58,000 nucleotides of DNA from Cryptomeria japonica (GCF_030272615.1 NC_081412.1:695712083-695770082); one strand, 5' to 3'. Counted from the stretch's first letter, positions 11,814 through 23,185 are shown. Notes: generated from the sequence alone by a model not told the origin. Numbers and translations are program-made.

Positions 11814-13399
11814 TCAGTGAGTAGAAGATAGGGGTAGGACCCCTAACTTACTTCTAAGATACTCAAAAGTGTCCCTTGGCAGTGGCTTGGTGAAGATATC
11901 TGCTTTTTGTTCCTTTGTGCTAACATACTCCAACACCACTTTCTTCTCTTGAGCTTCTTCTCTAAGATAATGATATTTGATAAAGATGTGCTTTGTCTTA
12001 GAGTGCATAATAGGATTCTTTGAAATGTTAATGGCCCTAGTAATGTCATAGAATATAGTTACTGGCTCGGTAACTTTCTCATTTATACCTTCCAACAGTT
12101 GTTTGATCCATGCTATGTTCATACAATTCAATGCTACAGCAACGTATTCAGCTTCTGTTGTTGACTGTGAAACACATCCTTGTTTCTTGCTAAGCCAACT
12201 CACTAGTCTTTCTCCTAAAAAGAAAGCTCCTCCACTTGTGCTTTTTTTGTCATCAATGTGGCCTGCCCAATCAGCATCAGTATAAACTTTTAAATTAAAA
12301 TCATTTCCTTTTTGATATACTAAGTCATAATCCTCAGTACCTTTCAAGTATCTGAAAATTCTCTTGATTGTTGTCATGTGTGTTTCCTTGGGATCTATAG
12401 AGAATCTTGCAACTATACCTACTGCATGTGCTATGTCTAGTTTGCTGTGAACAACATATTCTAGCTTTCCAATAATGAATCGGTAAAGTATCTCATCAAC
12501 AGATGCAGATTCATCATCCTTTGATAATTTACAGTTGGTAGTCATAGGAGTACTTACTGGTTTTGAATCCTCCATTCCAAATTTCTTCAAGATTTCTTTT
12601 ATGTACTTGGATTGAGTAATGAAAATCTCATTTTTCATTTGTAGTATTTGTAAACCTATAAAATACTTTATCTCACCGATTAATGACATCTCAAATTCTT
12701 TGCTCATTTCATTTCCAAAGTTCTTTCTTAAAGAGTCATTTCCACAAAATATAATATCATCAACAAATATGGTTGAGATCAGTATTCCATTTTCATCATT
12801 CTTCATGTACATATTATTGTTTTCACTTGTTCTTATAAAACCAATCTTGATTAAATAAGAGTGCAATCTTTCATACCATGCTCTAGGTGCTTGTTTCAAA
12901 CCATATAAAGCTTTGTTCAATTTACATACCTGATCTTTATTCTTGTCTTCAACAAATTCTTCAGGTTTTCTCAATAAAAACTTCTTCTTCTAATATACCA
13001 TTTAGAAATGTAGATTTGACATCCATTTGATATACCTTGAAATTCTTGAAAGCAACATATGCCAACAATGTTCTTACTCCTTCAAGTCTAGCCATAGGTG
13101 CAAAAGTCTCACCATAGTCAATTCCTTCTTCTTGGGCATAACCTTTGCAAACTAGTCTTGCTTTATTTCGAATGACCTCACCTTTTTCATTTAGCTTGTT
13201 TCTAAAAATCCACTGTATCGATTAAATTTTTGTCCTTCGGTCTTGGGACTAGTGTCCATGTTTCATTCTTCTTGATTTGATCAATCTCTTCTATCATAGC
13301 ATTTATCCAATCTTCACTGTTAAATGCCTCTTTCACTATTCTCGGTTCAAATTCAGATATCAGACATGTGTTCTGTCTCAGTTTGTTCCTTGTCATCAC
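11814..13399 (-). pseudogene. A reverse transcriptase and RNase H (copia), frameshifted
   Basis: The frame from 12974 down to 11814 (386 codons) starts inside RT. It contains '[19 protein letters not shown]', the catalytic 'FVDDIIF' at about 12760, and RNase H motifs 'YTDADWAGHIDDKKSTSGG' (about 12270), 'STTEAEYVA' (about 12140) and 'ADIFTKPLP' (about 11900). The N-terminal RT part ('[15 protein letters not shown]', about 13215-13270) is in a different frame, and 12975-13200 is broken by frameshifts and stops. It would copy the element RNA into DNA. The RT and RNase H catalytic acids look intact, so the damage is to the frame. Confidence 0.9.
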
Positions 13400-13507
13400 T
13401 GGATCATCCTTATCTCCTATAATCTGACTTGATGCATGATGTCTTCTGACATACTTGGCTAATACAAGCTCGGTAGGCTCTGTATGATCTTCTTCATCAC
13501 TTGGTAA

Positions 13508-14494
13508 CTAGATATTCTCTTCATTTTCTTCAACAGTTCTCTCGGTAGGACTTGTCGGTTGAACATAGACAAATTCTTCATAATCTTCTAGTTCTTTGGA
13601 ATTTCCTTCAACATTTCTTTCTGCAAATTCATCAATTTTCACATTTGCACTTTCTACTATTTTGTTAGATGATTTGATCAGACATTTAAATAATTTACTT
13701 CTAGAAGAATAACCAAGAAATGTTCCTTCTTCACTTTTCTGATCAAACTTTCCATTTCTATCATCTTTGTGTACATAACATCTACTTCCAAAGATTTTGA
13801 AATAACTTACATCAAGTTTCTTGTCATACCAGATTTCATATGGTGTCTTCACAGTTCCTTTCTTTAGTTGTACTTGGTTCAGGGTGTAAACTACTGTGCT
13901 TATTGCTTCTCTCCAGAATTTTTGTGGCACTTTCTTTTCAATCATCAGGGTTCTGGCACAATCCACAATAGATCTGTTTCTTCTCTTAGCTATTCCATTT
14001 TGCTGTGGAGTTCTTGGTGCAAATACTTGTCTTTTTATACCATGATCATTGTAGTATAAGTTGAACTCATCAGATGTGAACTCTCCTCCTCTATCTGATC
14101 TAAGACATTTCAGTTGTCTTCCTGTTTCATTTTCAACTCTTGCCTTGTACCATTTAAACATTTGAAAAGCTTCTGATTTTTCTTTTAAAAACATAATTGA
14201 CATCATCCTTGAATAATCATCCATAAATAATATGAAATATTTATCACCATAATAACTTTGAACTTTCATAGGACCACAAAGATTAGTGTGCACAAGATCT
14301 AAAATTCCCTTAGAAGTGTAGGACTTACTTGTAAAGCTTGATCTTGTCATCTTACCCATCTGGCATCCTCGACACATAGCATTCTTAGGCTTTTCCAAAC
14401 TTGGTAGACCTCTTACTCGGTGCTTCTTTCTTATTTTGATCAGATTATCAAAATTTACATGACAAAACCTTTTTATGCCATAACCAGGTATCAT
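13508..14494 (-). pseudogene. A integrase (copia), catalytic residues altered
   Basis: Reading down from 14494, the HHCC-like zinc region is followed by 'AMCRGCQMGKM' (about 14370). The core follows, with 'LVHTNLCGPM' (about 14290), 'LRSDRGGEF' (about 14085) and 'TPQQNGIAKRRNRS' (about 13985). In copia integrases the first is HTD and the last carries Glu before RRN. Here these are Asn and Lys, both single G-to-A changes, so two of the three DDE residues are lost. The C-terminal 'FKIFGSRCYVHKDDRNGKFDQKSEEGTFLGYS' (about 13700-13800) is the usual copia integrase end. The frame is otherwise open for 328 codons. Confidence 0.9.
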
Positions 14495-14905
14495 CTATCT
14501 TTGCATATAGACACTTATTCCGAGTTGAGTCAAGCTGAAATGTATTACCTTTTGTTTGTGTCCCAGTAGCAGCTAACTTTCCATGCTTGTCATGAACTTT
14601 GACAATTCCTTTCTGAAATTCTATTTGGTAACCTGTGCTGTTTAGTTGTGCTACACTCAAAAAATTGCATTTGAAACCTTCAACCCAATAAACATCATTA
14701 CATTTAGCATTGTCAAGAAGTCTTATGGATCCTTTACCTTTTACCGGACATGGTGCATCATTACCGAATCTTACATAGCCTTCATCATAATCTTGTAACA
14801 TAACAAACTTGTGTTTATCATCTGTCATGTGATGTGAGCATCCACTATCTATGATCCAAGAATCATTATTATTTATGTGAGATATTAGGGCTTTTTCTTC
14901 ATACC
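14448..14905 (-). pseudogene. A protease and pre-integrase region
   Basis: 'WIIDSGCSHHM' at about 14824-14856 is the copia aspartic protease active site with Asp-Ser-Gly intact. It is followed by the pre-integrase segment with 'GFKCNFLSVAQLN' and 'DDTWLWHKK' (about 14490). The frame shifts near 14460 relative to integrase, so the polyprotein is broken there. The protease would process Gag-Pol. Confidence 0.85.
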
Positions 14906-14910
14906 TTTAT

Positions 14911-15316
14911 TCATTTGATCCATTTGATAGCCACATAAACTACTTCCTCTATATCAGTTTCAGCTGATTTATCATCATTTGATTCCTCATCAGCTATTAA
15001 GCATGACTTTCTATCTCTTCTTTTGAAATCTCGGTATCCTCTGTAATGATTATCTTTCTGTTTGTCATCTCGGTAATCTCTCTTTTTAGTAGAATCTTTG
15101 TCAGGACACTTAGAAGCCATATGTCCTATCTTATCACAATTGAAACATTTCAAAGGTAGTTTTCCTTTATACTTACCTTTGCCTCTCGGTAACCTTATGG
15201 CTAATAGTGGTTCAAACTCTTCTTACTTTCTGATTTCCTCATATAGTTTGTGTACCTCTTCCATGTTCTTGTGAAATCTTTCACTTGCTCCACTATGATC
15301 TCCTTTAGAGTACTTA
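14911..15316 (-). pseudogene. A Gag C-terminus with zinc knuckle
   Basis: 'CFNCDKIGHMASKC' at about 15110-15150 is a perfect C-x2-C-x4-H-x4-C knuckle. It is followed by an Arg/Lys/Asp-rich tail ending at a stop near 14912. The upstream Gag part is separated by element B, which is inserted at 15316/22452. The knuckle would bind genomic RNA. Confidence 0.85.
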
Positions 15317-16241
15317 TGTTAGGGTTCCCATAGATACTGAGAGGGGGGGGTGAATCAGTATCTGACCGGTAATGAAATTTTCTTAAAACTGAATATGCAG
15401 AATATAAAGTAACAGTATACCTGTATGCAAGAATTAATGCAAATAACAGAATCAAAAGCATCCACATGAAAAGAACACCATAACACAAGATGTTTAATGA
15501 GGAAACCCGGTGTGAGAAAGACCTTGGTGGGATTTGTGACCCACAATATTCACTTACTGGCCAATAAGAGAATATTACTTACAATAGGGGCCTGCACATG
15601 TAGGAAGGCCAACTGCCTAGAGCTCACTGCTCAATAAGAAGTCACACTGACTTACAATGAGGATTTACATAAATCTGATATTTTGTACTGCTTTACAATA
15701 GCATCTTCAATGCCAGATTCAGTACCGATTCTTGCTCTATTCTTTACATATACCCTTGACCTACAATTCACACATTAGGTCTGCCTTATAATTTTATTTA
15801 TTGCTTTCTATCCATATCCTACAAATGCCTACAATGATCTCTTTTATATACAAGAGTCATTTTACAATTTGCCAAGTCGACTTACAATGATAAAGAAAAT
15901 ATTACATATCAAAAATCCTGTCGACCTCTGTGCCAGTATACATCTTTTCTTCTGTGCTGGTGTTCATCTTCTATGCCGGTGTACATCTTCTGTGCCGGTG
16001 CCGGTGTAGATTAATTTTGTTGATGCCAGAGCACTGTTTTGTTTGAGTAATGCTTTGTTGGTATAATGTCTTGTCGGTGCCATAGGATTGCAAGGTTGCT
16101 TGAGTAATGCTTTGCCGGTGCCATAGGATTGCAAGGTTGCCTGAGTAATGCTTTGTCGGTTCCATAGGATTGCAAGGTTGCCATCAATGACAAAACCTTC
16201 AATCACACACAATGTCTCATTGGAGTGTCCATATGCCAACA
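15317..16241 (-). repeat. Element B 3' LTR
   Basis: Plus-strand ends are TGTTAGGG and ATGCCAACA. It has a minus-strand TATATAAAA box at 15842-15850. Repeated 'ccataggattgcaaggttgc' units of about 50 bp occur at 16078-16185. The conserved 'ggaaacccggtgtgagaaagacc' block is at 15502-15524 and the 'gggggggtgaatc' tract at 15343-15355. Confidence 0.93.
16072..16185 (-). repeat. Short tandem repeat inside B LTR
   Basis: The unit 'gccataggattgcaaggttgc' with 'tgagtaatgctttg' is repeated nearly three times with a period of about 50 bp. The other LTR (about 22287-22392) has the same array, so the array predates insertion. It lies at the start of U3, where LTR enhancers often sit; a regulatory role is inference. 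Confidence 0.8.
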
Positions 16242-16458
16242 ATCTCCCCCTTTGGCATTGATGGCAACACTCATGAGAAATTTCAAAAAGATATCCAAAA
16301 ATGTGTAGACCCAAAAATGTTACCAAAAATGTGAGAGCTCCCCCTGAGCATGTGATCCTTGTGTTTTGAATTTTCTCATCTACTACTCCCCCTTTGGCAT
16401 CAATGACAAAGGTTAGTAGATTTTGTAATTGTACCAATTCATAACCTCAACCTTGTAG
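16242..16458 (-). other. B 3' noncoding region with two polypurine tracts
   Basis: The LTR-adjacent tract is 16242-16253 (minus-strand aaagggggagat), preceded by 'gttgccatcaatgcc'. A second tract, 'gatgccaaagggggagtag' on the minus strand, lies at about 16384-16402. Between them is 'ctcagggggagct' (about 16339-16351). Confidence 0.8.
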
Positions 16459-19400
16459 TTAGGTAGTTATTATCTGAAGAATATCTCCCAAAATTAAGTT
16501 TATGCCATCCATAAACTTCTTGCTCTCCTTCATTGCTATCTCAGTTCTGTATACTGTACCAGTGAGATGCTGCAAGTGCTCTGCTGGTGTTTTGCTACCC
16601 TGTGTTAGTGCCTCTGAGATTTCCTTACGCAGAGATGCTAAATAGTCCAATCTTGGACTTAGTTTAGATCTCAAAAGTTTTTCCTTGTTTATTATTTTCT
16701 CTTTTTCTCTTTCTAATTTGAGCAATTCTTCCTCAAAATTTGTTATCTTTTCCTCAAAAACTGATAATGTATCAGGTGAGTTAACAAAATTATCAGCAAG
16801 TTTATTGATCTCTTCCTATACCTTGCTCATCTTTTTGTCTACATCCGTGGTCAAAAAGTTTATCTTACAGGTATCTTTGTATAGAGTTTTGTACTCTTTC
16901 AATAAATTGCACAGTTCTGGTAGAAGTGTGTCAAATTCCCTGTTACACTTCTTTATTCCTTCCTCGAAGAATTTTTGTTTCTCTTTTTCTACACTTTCCT
17001 TTATAGTTTCTACCTTTGTTTGCTCAAAATTTCCAGAAATATATTTACAAAGTGTATCCAACTGGCCTAAAGAATCTTTGTTGGCTATATTACAATTGGG
17101 AGCTATTGATTTAAAAACTGGAATTGAATCATCTATTGCTTTATAGGCTTGTGAGCTATAATCAGTTATTTTCTTGATAGATTCGAGCAATACCTCTGTT
17201 ACATTTGATGGTGACCCAATAAACTGAGTGCCGGTGGAAGTGACCATGCTGGTATTGACCTTTGGTAGGTCTGTTTGTGTCTCCATCTCTTTAAGCATAG
17301 TTTTTCCTACATCATTTCTTACCGGTGGCATCTATTCTCGAGCCTTTAGCTCTATTGGTTGCTCTGTTTGTGTTCCAGATTCCAACTTTTTCTCTGAATC
17401 TACTATCGGTTGCTCTTTGTTTCCTGTTGCCAGTTGATCTTTGTTTTCTGTTGCCGGTTGCTCTTTGTTATCAGATTTATCTGTGGTATCCTTATCTACC
17501 ACTATGTTGATTTTTTGAGTATCAACATTCACAGTATATAGGACTTCAGGATAAGGATTATTATCCTCTGTGTCCATGCTCTCAGCTGTCGGTTGATCTT
17601 TTGTAGTTGTTGTTTTTACTAGAGGAGTATTTCTTACCGGTGGCATCTATTCTGGAGCCTTTAGCTCTATTGGTTGCTCTGTTTGTGTTCCAGATTCCAC
17701 CTTTTTCTCTGAATCTACTATCGGTTGCTCTTTGTTTCCTGTTGCCGGTTGATCTTTGTTTTCTGTTGCCGGTTGCTCTTTGTTATCAGATTTATCTGTG
17801 GTATCCTTATCTACCACTATGTTGATTTTTTGAGTATCAACATTCATAGTATATAGGACTTCAGGATTAGGATTATTATCCTTTGTGTCCATGCTCTCAG
17901 CTGTCGGTTGATCTTCTATAGTTGTTGTTTTTACCAGTGGAGTATTTAAAGGAGGTGGGGGTAAGTTGTCTCTAATCTTGATACTTGGTGGTTCACCAAC
18001 TTTACCTTTCCCTTTGTCCTTTTGATATACCAGAATGGGCTTGGGATTCCTATATTCTTCTTGTTTTTGTTTTTCAACCAAGAATGTATCCCAACCATCT
18101 TCTGTTTCAGTTGAAACTTCAGTAACTCTACCTGCCATTAGTGATATTTGCCGATGTGCAGTGGAAAAACTATCCGATTGGCCTGAGCTATCAAATCATC
18201 AATTTCCTTAGGTGAGTTGACCGGGTATACTGCAAGTAATTTTTATATTTTAATTTTCTTATCCAACTCAACTATTCCTTGCCTTCTGGCCTCAAGTCTT
18301 TTATATAATTCATCAAGAATTTCATTTAGGACTTGCATCAAAAACTTTTTATACATGTCCATGTGTAATATAACACTTTCCTCGACTTGTCCTTTCTCAT
18401 CATCTGATAGGGTGTCATAGATTTTCCCTATGTTTTTCAATTTACCTTCCTGTGTGATCTCATTCAGTAATATGTCAAAAGGGGCCAAGTTAGTGTTTGT
18501 CTTCTTCTTCTTTTTGGGGGTCAGCTTTTTCTTAGGTGTGGCTTTCTTGACTAGAGACCTCACAGCTTGTTGCTTCTGTCTTGTCCTTCTAGGTGAAGGA
18601 GTGGATACCGGTGAGGGGTCTCTTTTCCTAACAACTCTTTTGAAAGTTGCTAGCATATATAATTCTAAGGAGGTATCTACCGATGATAGATGAGTTTCAG
18701 GCTGTTGGGCTACCAACTCTTCTTCTGTTATGCCGGTTTTCTTTAATACATCATCTTTTATGGCTTTTGCTTGCCTGGTTCCTTTCCTCACAACTGCCTC
18801 AACTTTCTTTACTCTCTTTTTTAGATTGAATTTGACTTTCAATGGTCTCAGCACTACCAAATACTTCTTCCTTTGGTTCATTGGGGGCTTCCAGAAGTGC
18901 TTTGGCATAAGTTTCCACTATGTGGTCATCTGTTTCATACCCCATCTCTGTAACCCAGATTGTTCTTGGGATGACTGCTTCCATCTAGATCTCATCCTTT
19001 TTGATTAAAAAGCATATATCATCCTTGTATTTGTTGACAATTTCTTGTGATAGTCTGATTCTTTTGTTCATTCTGAACTTTAGTGCTTGAAAATACTCAT
19101 TGATATTCTTTTCTCTGTTTTTGCCCATGTTGTTGACTAAGTCAGACAATTGTTTTCCTACCAGTATGTCAAATCCAAAATCCTTATAGCCTATACCGAG
19201 AGCCTATTTGGTTATATGTAACATTAAGCATACAAGAAAATTTCCAAATCTAAAGGTTCCTTTCTTATCCTTCTTGATTTTTGCCAAATTGTCAATTAAC
19301 TCATCTTTTAACCATTCACAGATATCAATTTTTTCATTATCCTTAACCATGTCATAAGCACTTTTTATGCATAAACTGGAAACAGAGTTAAGCCTATTTG

Positions 19401-19992
19401 CATGAGTTGCTTTGTAACCTAGAATCATGCTAATGAATCTCACATTTGTATCAGTCACATCATTAACCCTCAATGATCTTTTGTCAGATGTTGCACTAGT
19501 TAATTTCATTACTAGGTCATTGGAGACCTTCTTGGTTTTGTCGGGTCTGGTACCGGTGGAAGGTAACCCTGTTACTACTTTCACAGCTACCTTTGTAATT
19601 TTACGCACCGAGTCAAGCCAAAAGAATGAGCCATGTACCCTACTAAGAACTATCCTAACCACTTCCTTGGGAAATTCAGGAATGCAGAGGATTTCAGTGA
19701 ATCCTAGGGTTTCAACAATTTTATGTTCAGGTTTCACATTTCCGGCATTGTCACATATAACAGATTTATACATGTTTTTTATTTCTTCATCACCTAATTC
19801 TTCTATGTTGCAATGAATATACATTCTAGGGTCTTTTGCATAAACAACACCCTTTGGAATTTGGGAAAAAGCACCTGTGTTGTCATCTTTCTTAGCTATC
19901 TCGGGAACTAGCTCAAAAATTGGCCTAGGTCATTTTATAACCTCGACTACTATAGGGTTTGCTATGAATTCAAGTGCAGAGGAGGACGCCAT
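16459..19992 (-). pseudogene. B ORF2: long two-domain protein of unknown function
   Basis: It starts at ATG 19992 (MASSSA) and ends at 16459, about 1170 codons including a 105-codon tandem duplication. Order: (1) a conserved N-terminal domain of about 400 residues ('SRVHGSFFWLDSV' about 19610-19645, 'VTGLPSTGTRPD', 'DICEWLKDELIDNL', 'IWVTEMGYE' about 18945); (2) a Lys/Arg/Pro-rich segment 18480-18680; (3) a helical segment 18243-18420; (4) an acidic linker 17316-18140; (5) a C-terminal coiled coil 16459-17230 ending 'LILGDILQI'. In-frame stops include TGA near 19935, TAG near 19205, TAG near 18987 and TAG at 17334 and 17649. No protease, integrase, RT, RNase H or envelope features are seen. 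I do not recognise the function; a structural or RNA-packaging role is a guess. Confidence 0.75.
17316..17945 (-). repeat. 315-bp tandem duplication within B ORF2
   Basis: Units 17316-17630 and 17631-17945 are nearly identical, and 315 bp is exactly 105 codons, so the frame is kept. Each unit encodes the NVDTQ...INIVVDKDTTDKSDNKEQPA segment and shorter Gln/Pro/Glu repeats. Each also carries the same TAG (minus strand, GAATAG) at its end. D has only one copy of this region, so the duplication is specific to B or its close lineage. Confidence 0.9.
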
Positions 19993-20298
19993 GATGATAA
20001 ATACCTTTTTCTGCCTTTGGATGGATTGATTGCTGAAGTGCTTTGCCTCTTTGCTCGGAATGCCTCAGCTCGGAAATTTTTGCACTCTCTGAAAGTTTGA
20101 ATTCACGGTGAAATGAAATGGAGCCAAAAACCTTATCTTATAAAGTCTTTTCTGCTACCTACCACATTAATTGTTTGCCAGCAATGTATTAACTCAACTT
20201 TATTTGCCAGTAATGAAGGATTTTCAACTTCTTTTCTCTAACTGAGGGAATAATAGCACATGCATCATTAAATTGCCAAACCCTCAAGATAATTTTCT
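19993..20298 (-). other. Spacer between B ORF1 and ORF2
   Basis: No coding frame is supported. It corresponds in position and length to 2600-2904 of D, including the 'gcaaa(a)...gagagtgc' words upstream of ORF2. Confidence 0.4.
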
Positions 20299-21456
20299 TC
20301 AATTTGATGAAGAACATCCTATCGGTGGAGCATTGCTCTATCCTACCGGTGGAGCATCATATTGTCCTGCCGATGAAGCATTTGTTGGTTCTACTGGTGG
20401 AGGAGTAACCCCAATATTTAGATCACCTTTTCTAATCCATTGCTTTGAAAATTCTTGCTTAACCTCTTCAACCTTCTCTTTACCTTTCAAGCTAGTACTT
20501 TTGTTATCTACTGGTGTACCTTTACTTCTACAGAATTTAGCAATATGACCAATCTTGTTACATGCATAACAAGTTACATTATTTTTCTAAATAGCTTTCC
20601 CATAACATATGCCAGTTTGTGTTCTGCATTTATTTGATAAATGAACAAATCTTCCACAAACATAACATCTTACATTCATTCTGCAATTTTCAGAGTTATG
20701 ACCAATTTTGTTGCATTTGGTACATTGACTGGTGGGAGGATTGATGTTTTGATAATTCCTAGATCTACATTCATTTGCCCTATGACCATATTTATTATAG
20801 TTAAAGCATTTTCCATTGAATTTGTAAGTATTAGAGGGTCTTACCAGTTTGCTTTGATCCTAGGTATTTGTAGTACTGGAGCTTTCTCCAACTTCAAATC
20901 CAACTCCAGAAGTGTCACCTTTGGGTTTTTGATTCTTCAATAAGGTACCAAGTTCTTCTGAGCTTTTCTTGAATTTTTCTTTGTATTGATTTGCAGTTTC
21001 CAATTCCCTTTCCAAGATCTCTTTTTGTCTCATTAGTTCATTCGAGTCATTTTGAGTATGCATCAAATCTGTCTTCAACATGTCATTTTCATAGTTAAGT
21101 CTTGTGTTCTCATTTGCTACATCACTTAGTCTTCTGGTCAATTCGTCTTCATTCTTCTTTCTATCCTCAATCTCTTTGCAAAATCTCATAGTCATATCCT
21201 GCATTTCATTTTTTGTTGTCATGATCTCTTGTTTCAATTTGCTTATCATATCATTTAGTGATTCCTTTTCATCATTTTCATTTTGCAATTTTTCACAAAG
21301 TTCTCTTCTCTTGTTTCTTGTAACAGTAAGATTTTCTTGAAGTGCCTGAATAATGTCCTAAGGTGCTTTTAAATCATCTTCTAATTTGATATTTTTCAAC
21401 TTCTCTGCATCATAGTCAGTAAGAGCTCCTTCAAGTTGCTTCATTAGATTTTCCAT
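20299..21456 (-). pseudogene. B ORF1: coiled-coil, zinc-knuckle Gag-like protein
   Basis: The frame runs from ATG 21456 to TGA 20299-20301, 385 codons, with in-frame stops near 21358 and 20857 and further ones in the 3' part. About residues 1-190 form a Glu/Lys/Leu-rich coiled coil ('DMTMRFCKEIEDRKKNEDEL' is nearly identical in D). Four knuckles follow: a CFNYNKYGH variant (about 20810, second Cys replaced by Tyr), 'CTKCNKIGHNSENC' (about 20690-20730), 'CYVCGRFVHLSNKC' (about 20630-20670) and 'CYACNKIGHIAKFC' (about 20530-20575). The Ser/Pro-rich tail ends about 20300. It is distinct from A's Gag. Confidence 0.8.
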
Positions 21457-21513
21457 CTTTACCGGTGTCAAGATCTTCCTCAAGCTGTTAGGCTTCTGAA
21501 AATAGAGGACCAG

Positions 21514-21525
21514 GCTCTGATACCA
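21514..21525 (-). other. Primer binding site of B (initiator-Met tRNA)
   Basis: Plus-strand gctctgatacca is the reverse complement of TGGTATCAGAGC. It lies two bases inside the LTR edge at 21528. Confidence 0.9.
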
Positions 21526-21527
21526 AT

Positions 21528-22451
21528 TGTTAGGGTTCCCACAAGTACTGAGAGGGGGGGTGAATCAGTATCTGATCAGTAATGAAATTTTCTTAAAACT
21601 GAATATGCAGAATATAAAGTAATAGTATACCGGTATGCAAGAATTAGTGCAGATAACAGAATCAAAAGCATCCACATGAAAAGAACACCATAACACAAGA
21701 TGTTTAACGAGGAAACCCAGTGTGGGAAAAACCTTGGTGGGATTTGTGACCCACAATATTCACTTACTGGCCAATAAGAGAATATTACTTACAATAGGGG
21801 CCTGCACATGCAAGAAGGCCAACTTCCTAGAGCTCACTGCTCAATAAGAAGTCACACTGACTTACAATGAGGATTTACATAAATCCAATATTCTGTACTG
21901 CTTTACAATAGCATCTTCAATGCCAGATTCAGTATCGGTTCTTGCTCTATTCTTTACATATACCCTTGACCTACAATTCGCACATTAGGTCTGCCTTATA
22001 ATTTTATTTATTGCTTTATATCCATATCCTACAAATGCCTACAATGATTTCTTTTATATACAAGAGTCATTTTACAATTTGCCAAGTCGGCTTACAATGA
22101 TAAAGAAAATATTACATATCAAAAATCCTATCGGCCTCTGTGCCAGTATACATCTTTTCTTCTGTGCCGGTGTTCATCTTCTATGCCGGTGTACATCTTC
22201 TGTGCCGGTGCTGGTGTAGATTGATTTTGTTGATGCCGGAGCACTATTTTGTTTGAGTAATGCTTTGTCTATATAATGTCTTGCCGGTGCCATAGGATTG
22301 CAAGGTTGCCTAAGTAATGCTTTGTCGGTGCCATAGGATTGCAAGGTTGCCTGAGTAATGCTTTGCTGGTGCCATAGGATTGCAAGGTTGCCATCAATGA
22401 CAAAACCTTCAATCACACACAATGTCTCATTGGAGTGTCCATATGCCAACA
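21528..22451 (-). repeat. Element B 5' LTR
   Basis: It pairs with 15317-16241 and differs mainly by transitions (for example cggt versus cagt). TATATAAAA on the minus strand is at 22052-22060, the conserved 'ggaaacccagtgtgggaaaaacc' block at 21712-21734 and 'gggggggtgaatc' at 21553-21565. Confidence 0.93.
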
Positions 22452-22456
22452 ACTTA

Positions 22457-23154
22457 TACTTTCTTTCATTGTAATCATTAGATTTATCAAGATGAAAAGA
22501 ACTAAATGCAGATTAAACTTTATTTACCGATGATCCAATGTTATCAAAGTTACTTAACTCAAATGCATGTAGCTTACGAATAGTAGCATCTAAAGAAACT
22601 AGCATATTGGGTATAGACCTTAATTCATTGATTGCAGAGACTTGGATTGCATAAGTTTGTAGAAGGGTTCTTAACAACTTACTTGTTATATCCTTTTCTT
22701 CAATAGTTCCACCTGCTCCTTTGATTTGATTAACAATCTCCTTTAGTCTTGTACTGTACTGGGTTATGTTCTCACCTTCATTCATCCTCATGGATTCAAG
22801 TTGCCCTCTTAGACTATCCACTTTTTCTCTTTGAACATGTTCGTCACCACCATACATAGATATGAGCTTGTCCCACATTTCCTTTGCATCATTGCAGCCT
22901 TCTAGATCATTAAACTCTGAGTCAGTCAATGCAGATATTATTTCAATCATTACTTGGATATGTTCTTGCTTTGCCTTTATCTCTTCCATTGTCAATGGAT
23001 AGGTGCTCGGTGTAATGAAATCATTCTCTAGATAATATATAGCATATTCTCCAACTCCTGATAGGTGCAACTTCATCCTTTTCTGCCATGTAGAGTAACC
23101 TGACTTGTTTATCTTTGGTGCATCCCTCTTATACATATTTGGATATTTTCTCAA
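22457..23154 (-). pseudogene. A Gag (copia capsid domain)
   Basis: The frame from 23154 down to 22513 (213 codons) reads MRKYPNMYKRDAP and contains typical copia Gag words: 'WQKRMKLHLSGVGEYAIYYL', 'CNDAKEMWDKLISMYGG' (about 22850) and 'QYSTRLKEIVNQIKGAGG' (about 22720). It stops at 22513, while the zinc-knuckle part is found beyond B at 14911-15316. It forms the particle shell. The start is placed just downstream of the primer site (23186-23197), so the leader is very short; an upstream start without ATG remnant cannot be excluded. Confidence 0.88.
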
Positions 23155-23185
23155 GTACCTCTAAACTTTTCTCCCGGAGTCCAAA

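Larger units (their letters stand above)
15317..22451 (-). mobile_element. Element B: complete 7.1-kb pol-less LTR retrotransposon
   Basis: LTRs of 925 and 924 bp (15317-16241 and 21528-22451) are flanked by the perfect duplication ACTTA (15312-15316 and 22452-22456). They differ by only a few percent by eye, mostly transitions. On the minus strand the order is LTR, primer site, ORF1 (coiled coil plus four zinc knuckles), ORF2 (about 1170 codons), two purine tracts, LTR. There is no space for, and no trace of, pol. This is the youngest and most complete member of the B/C/D family here, and the best reference copy. Confidence 0.93.

Noticed and set aside
16685-17146. A plus-strand hydrophobic protein of 153 codons
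   Set aside because: It is the antisense shadow of the coiled-coil end of B ORF2; Glu/Lys-rich coding reads as Phe/Leu/Ser-rich on the other strand.
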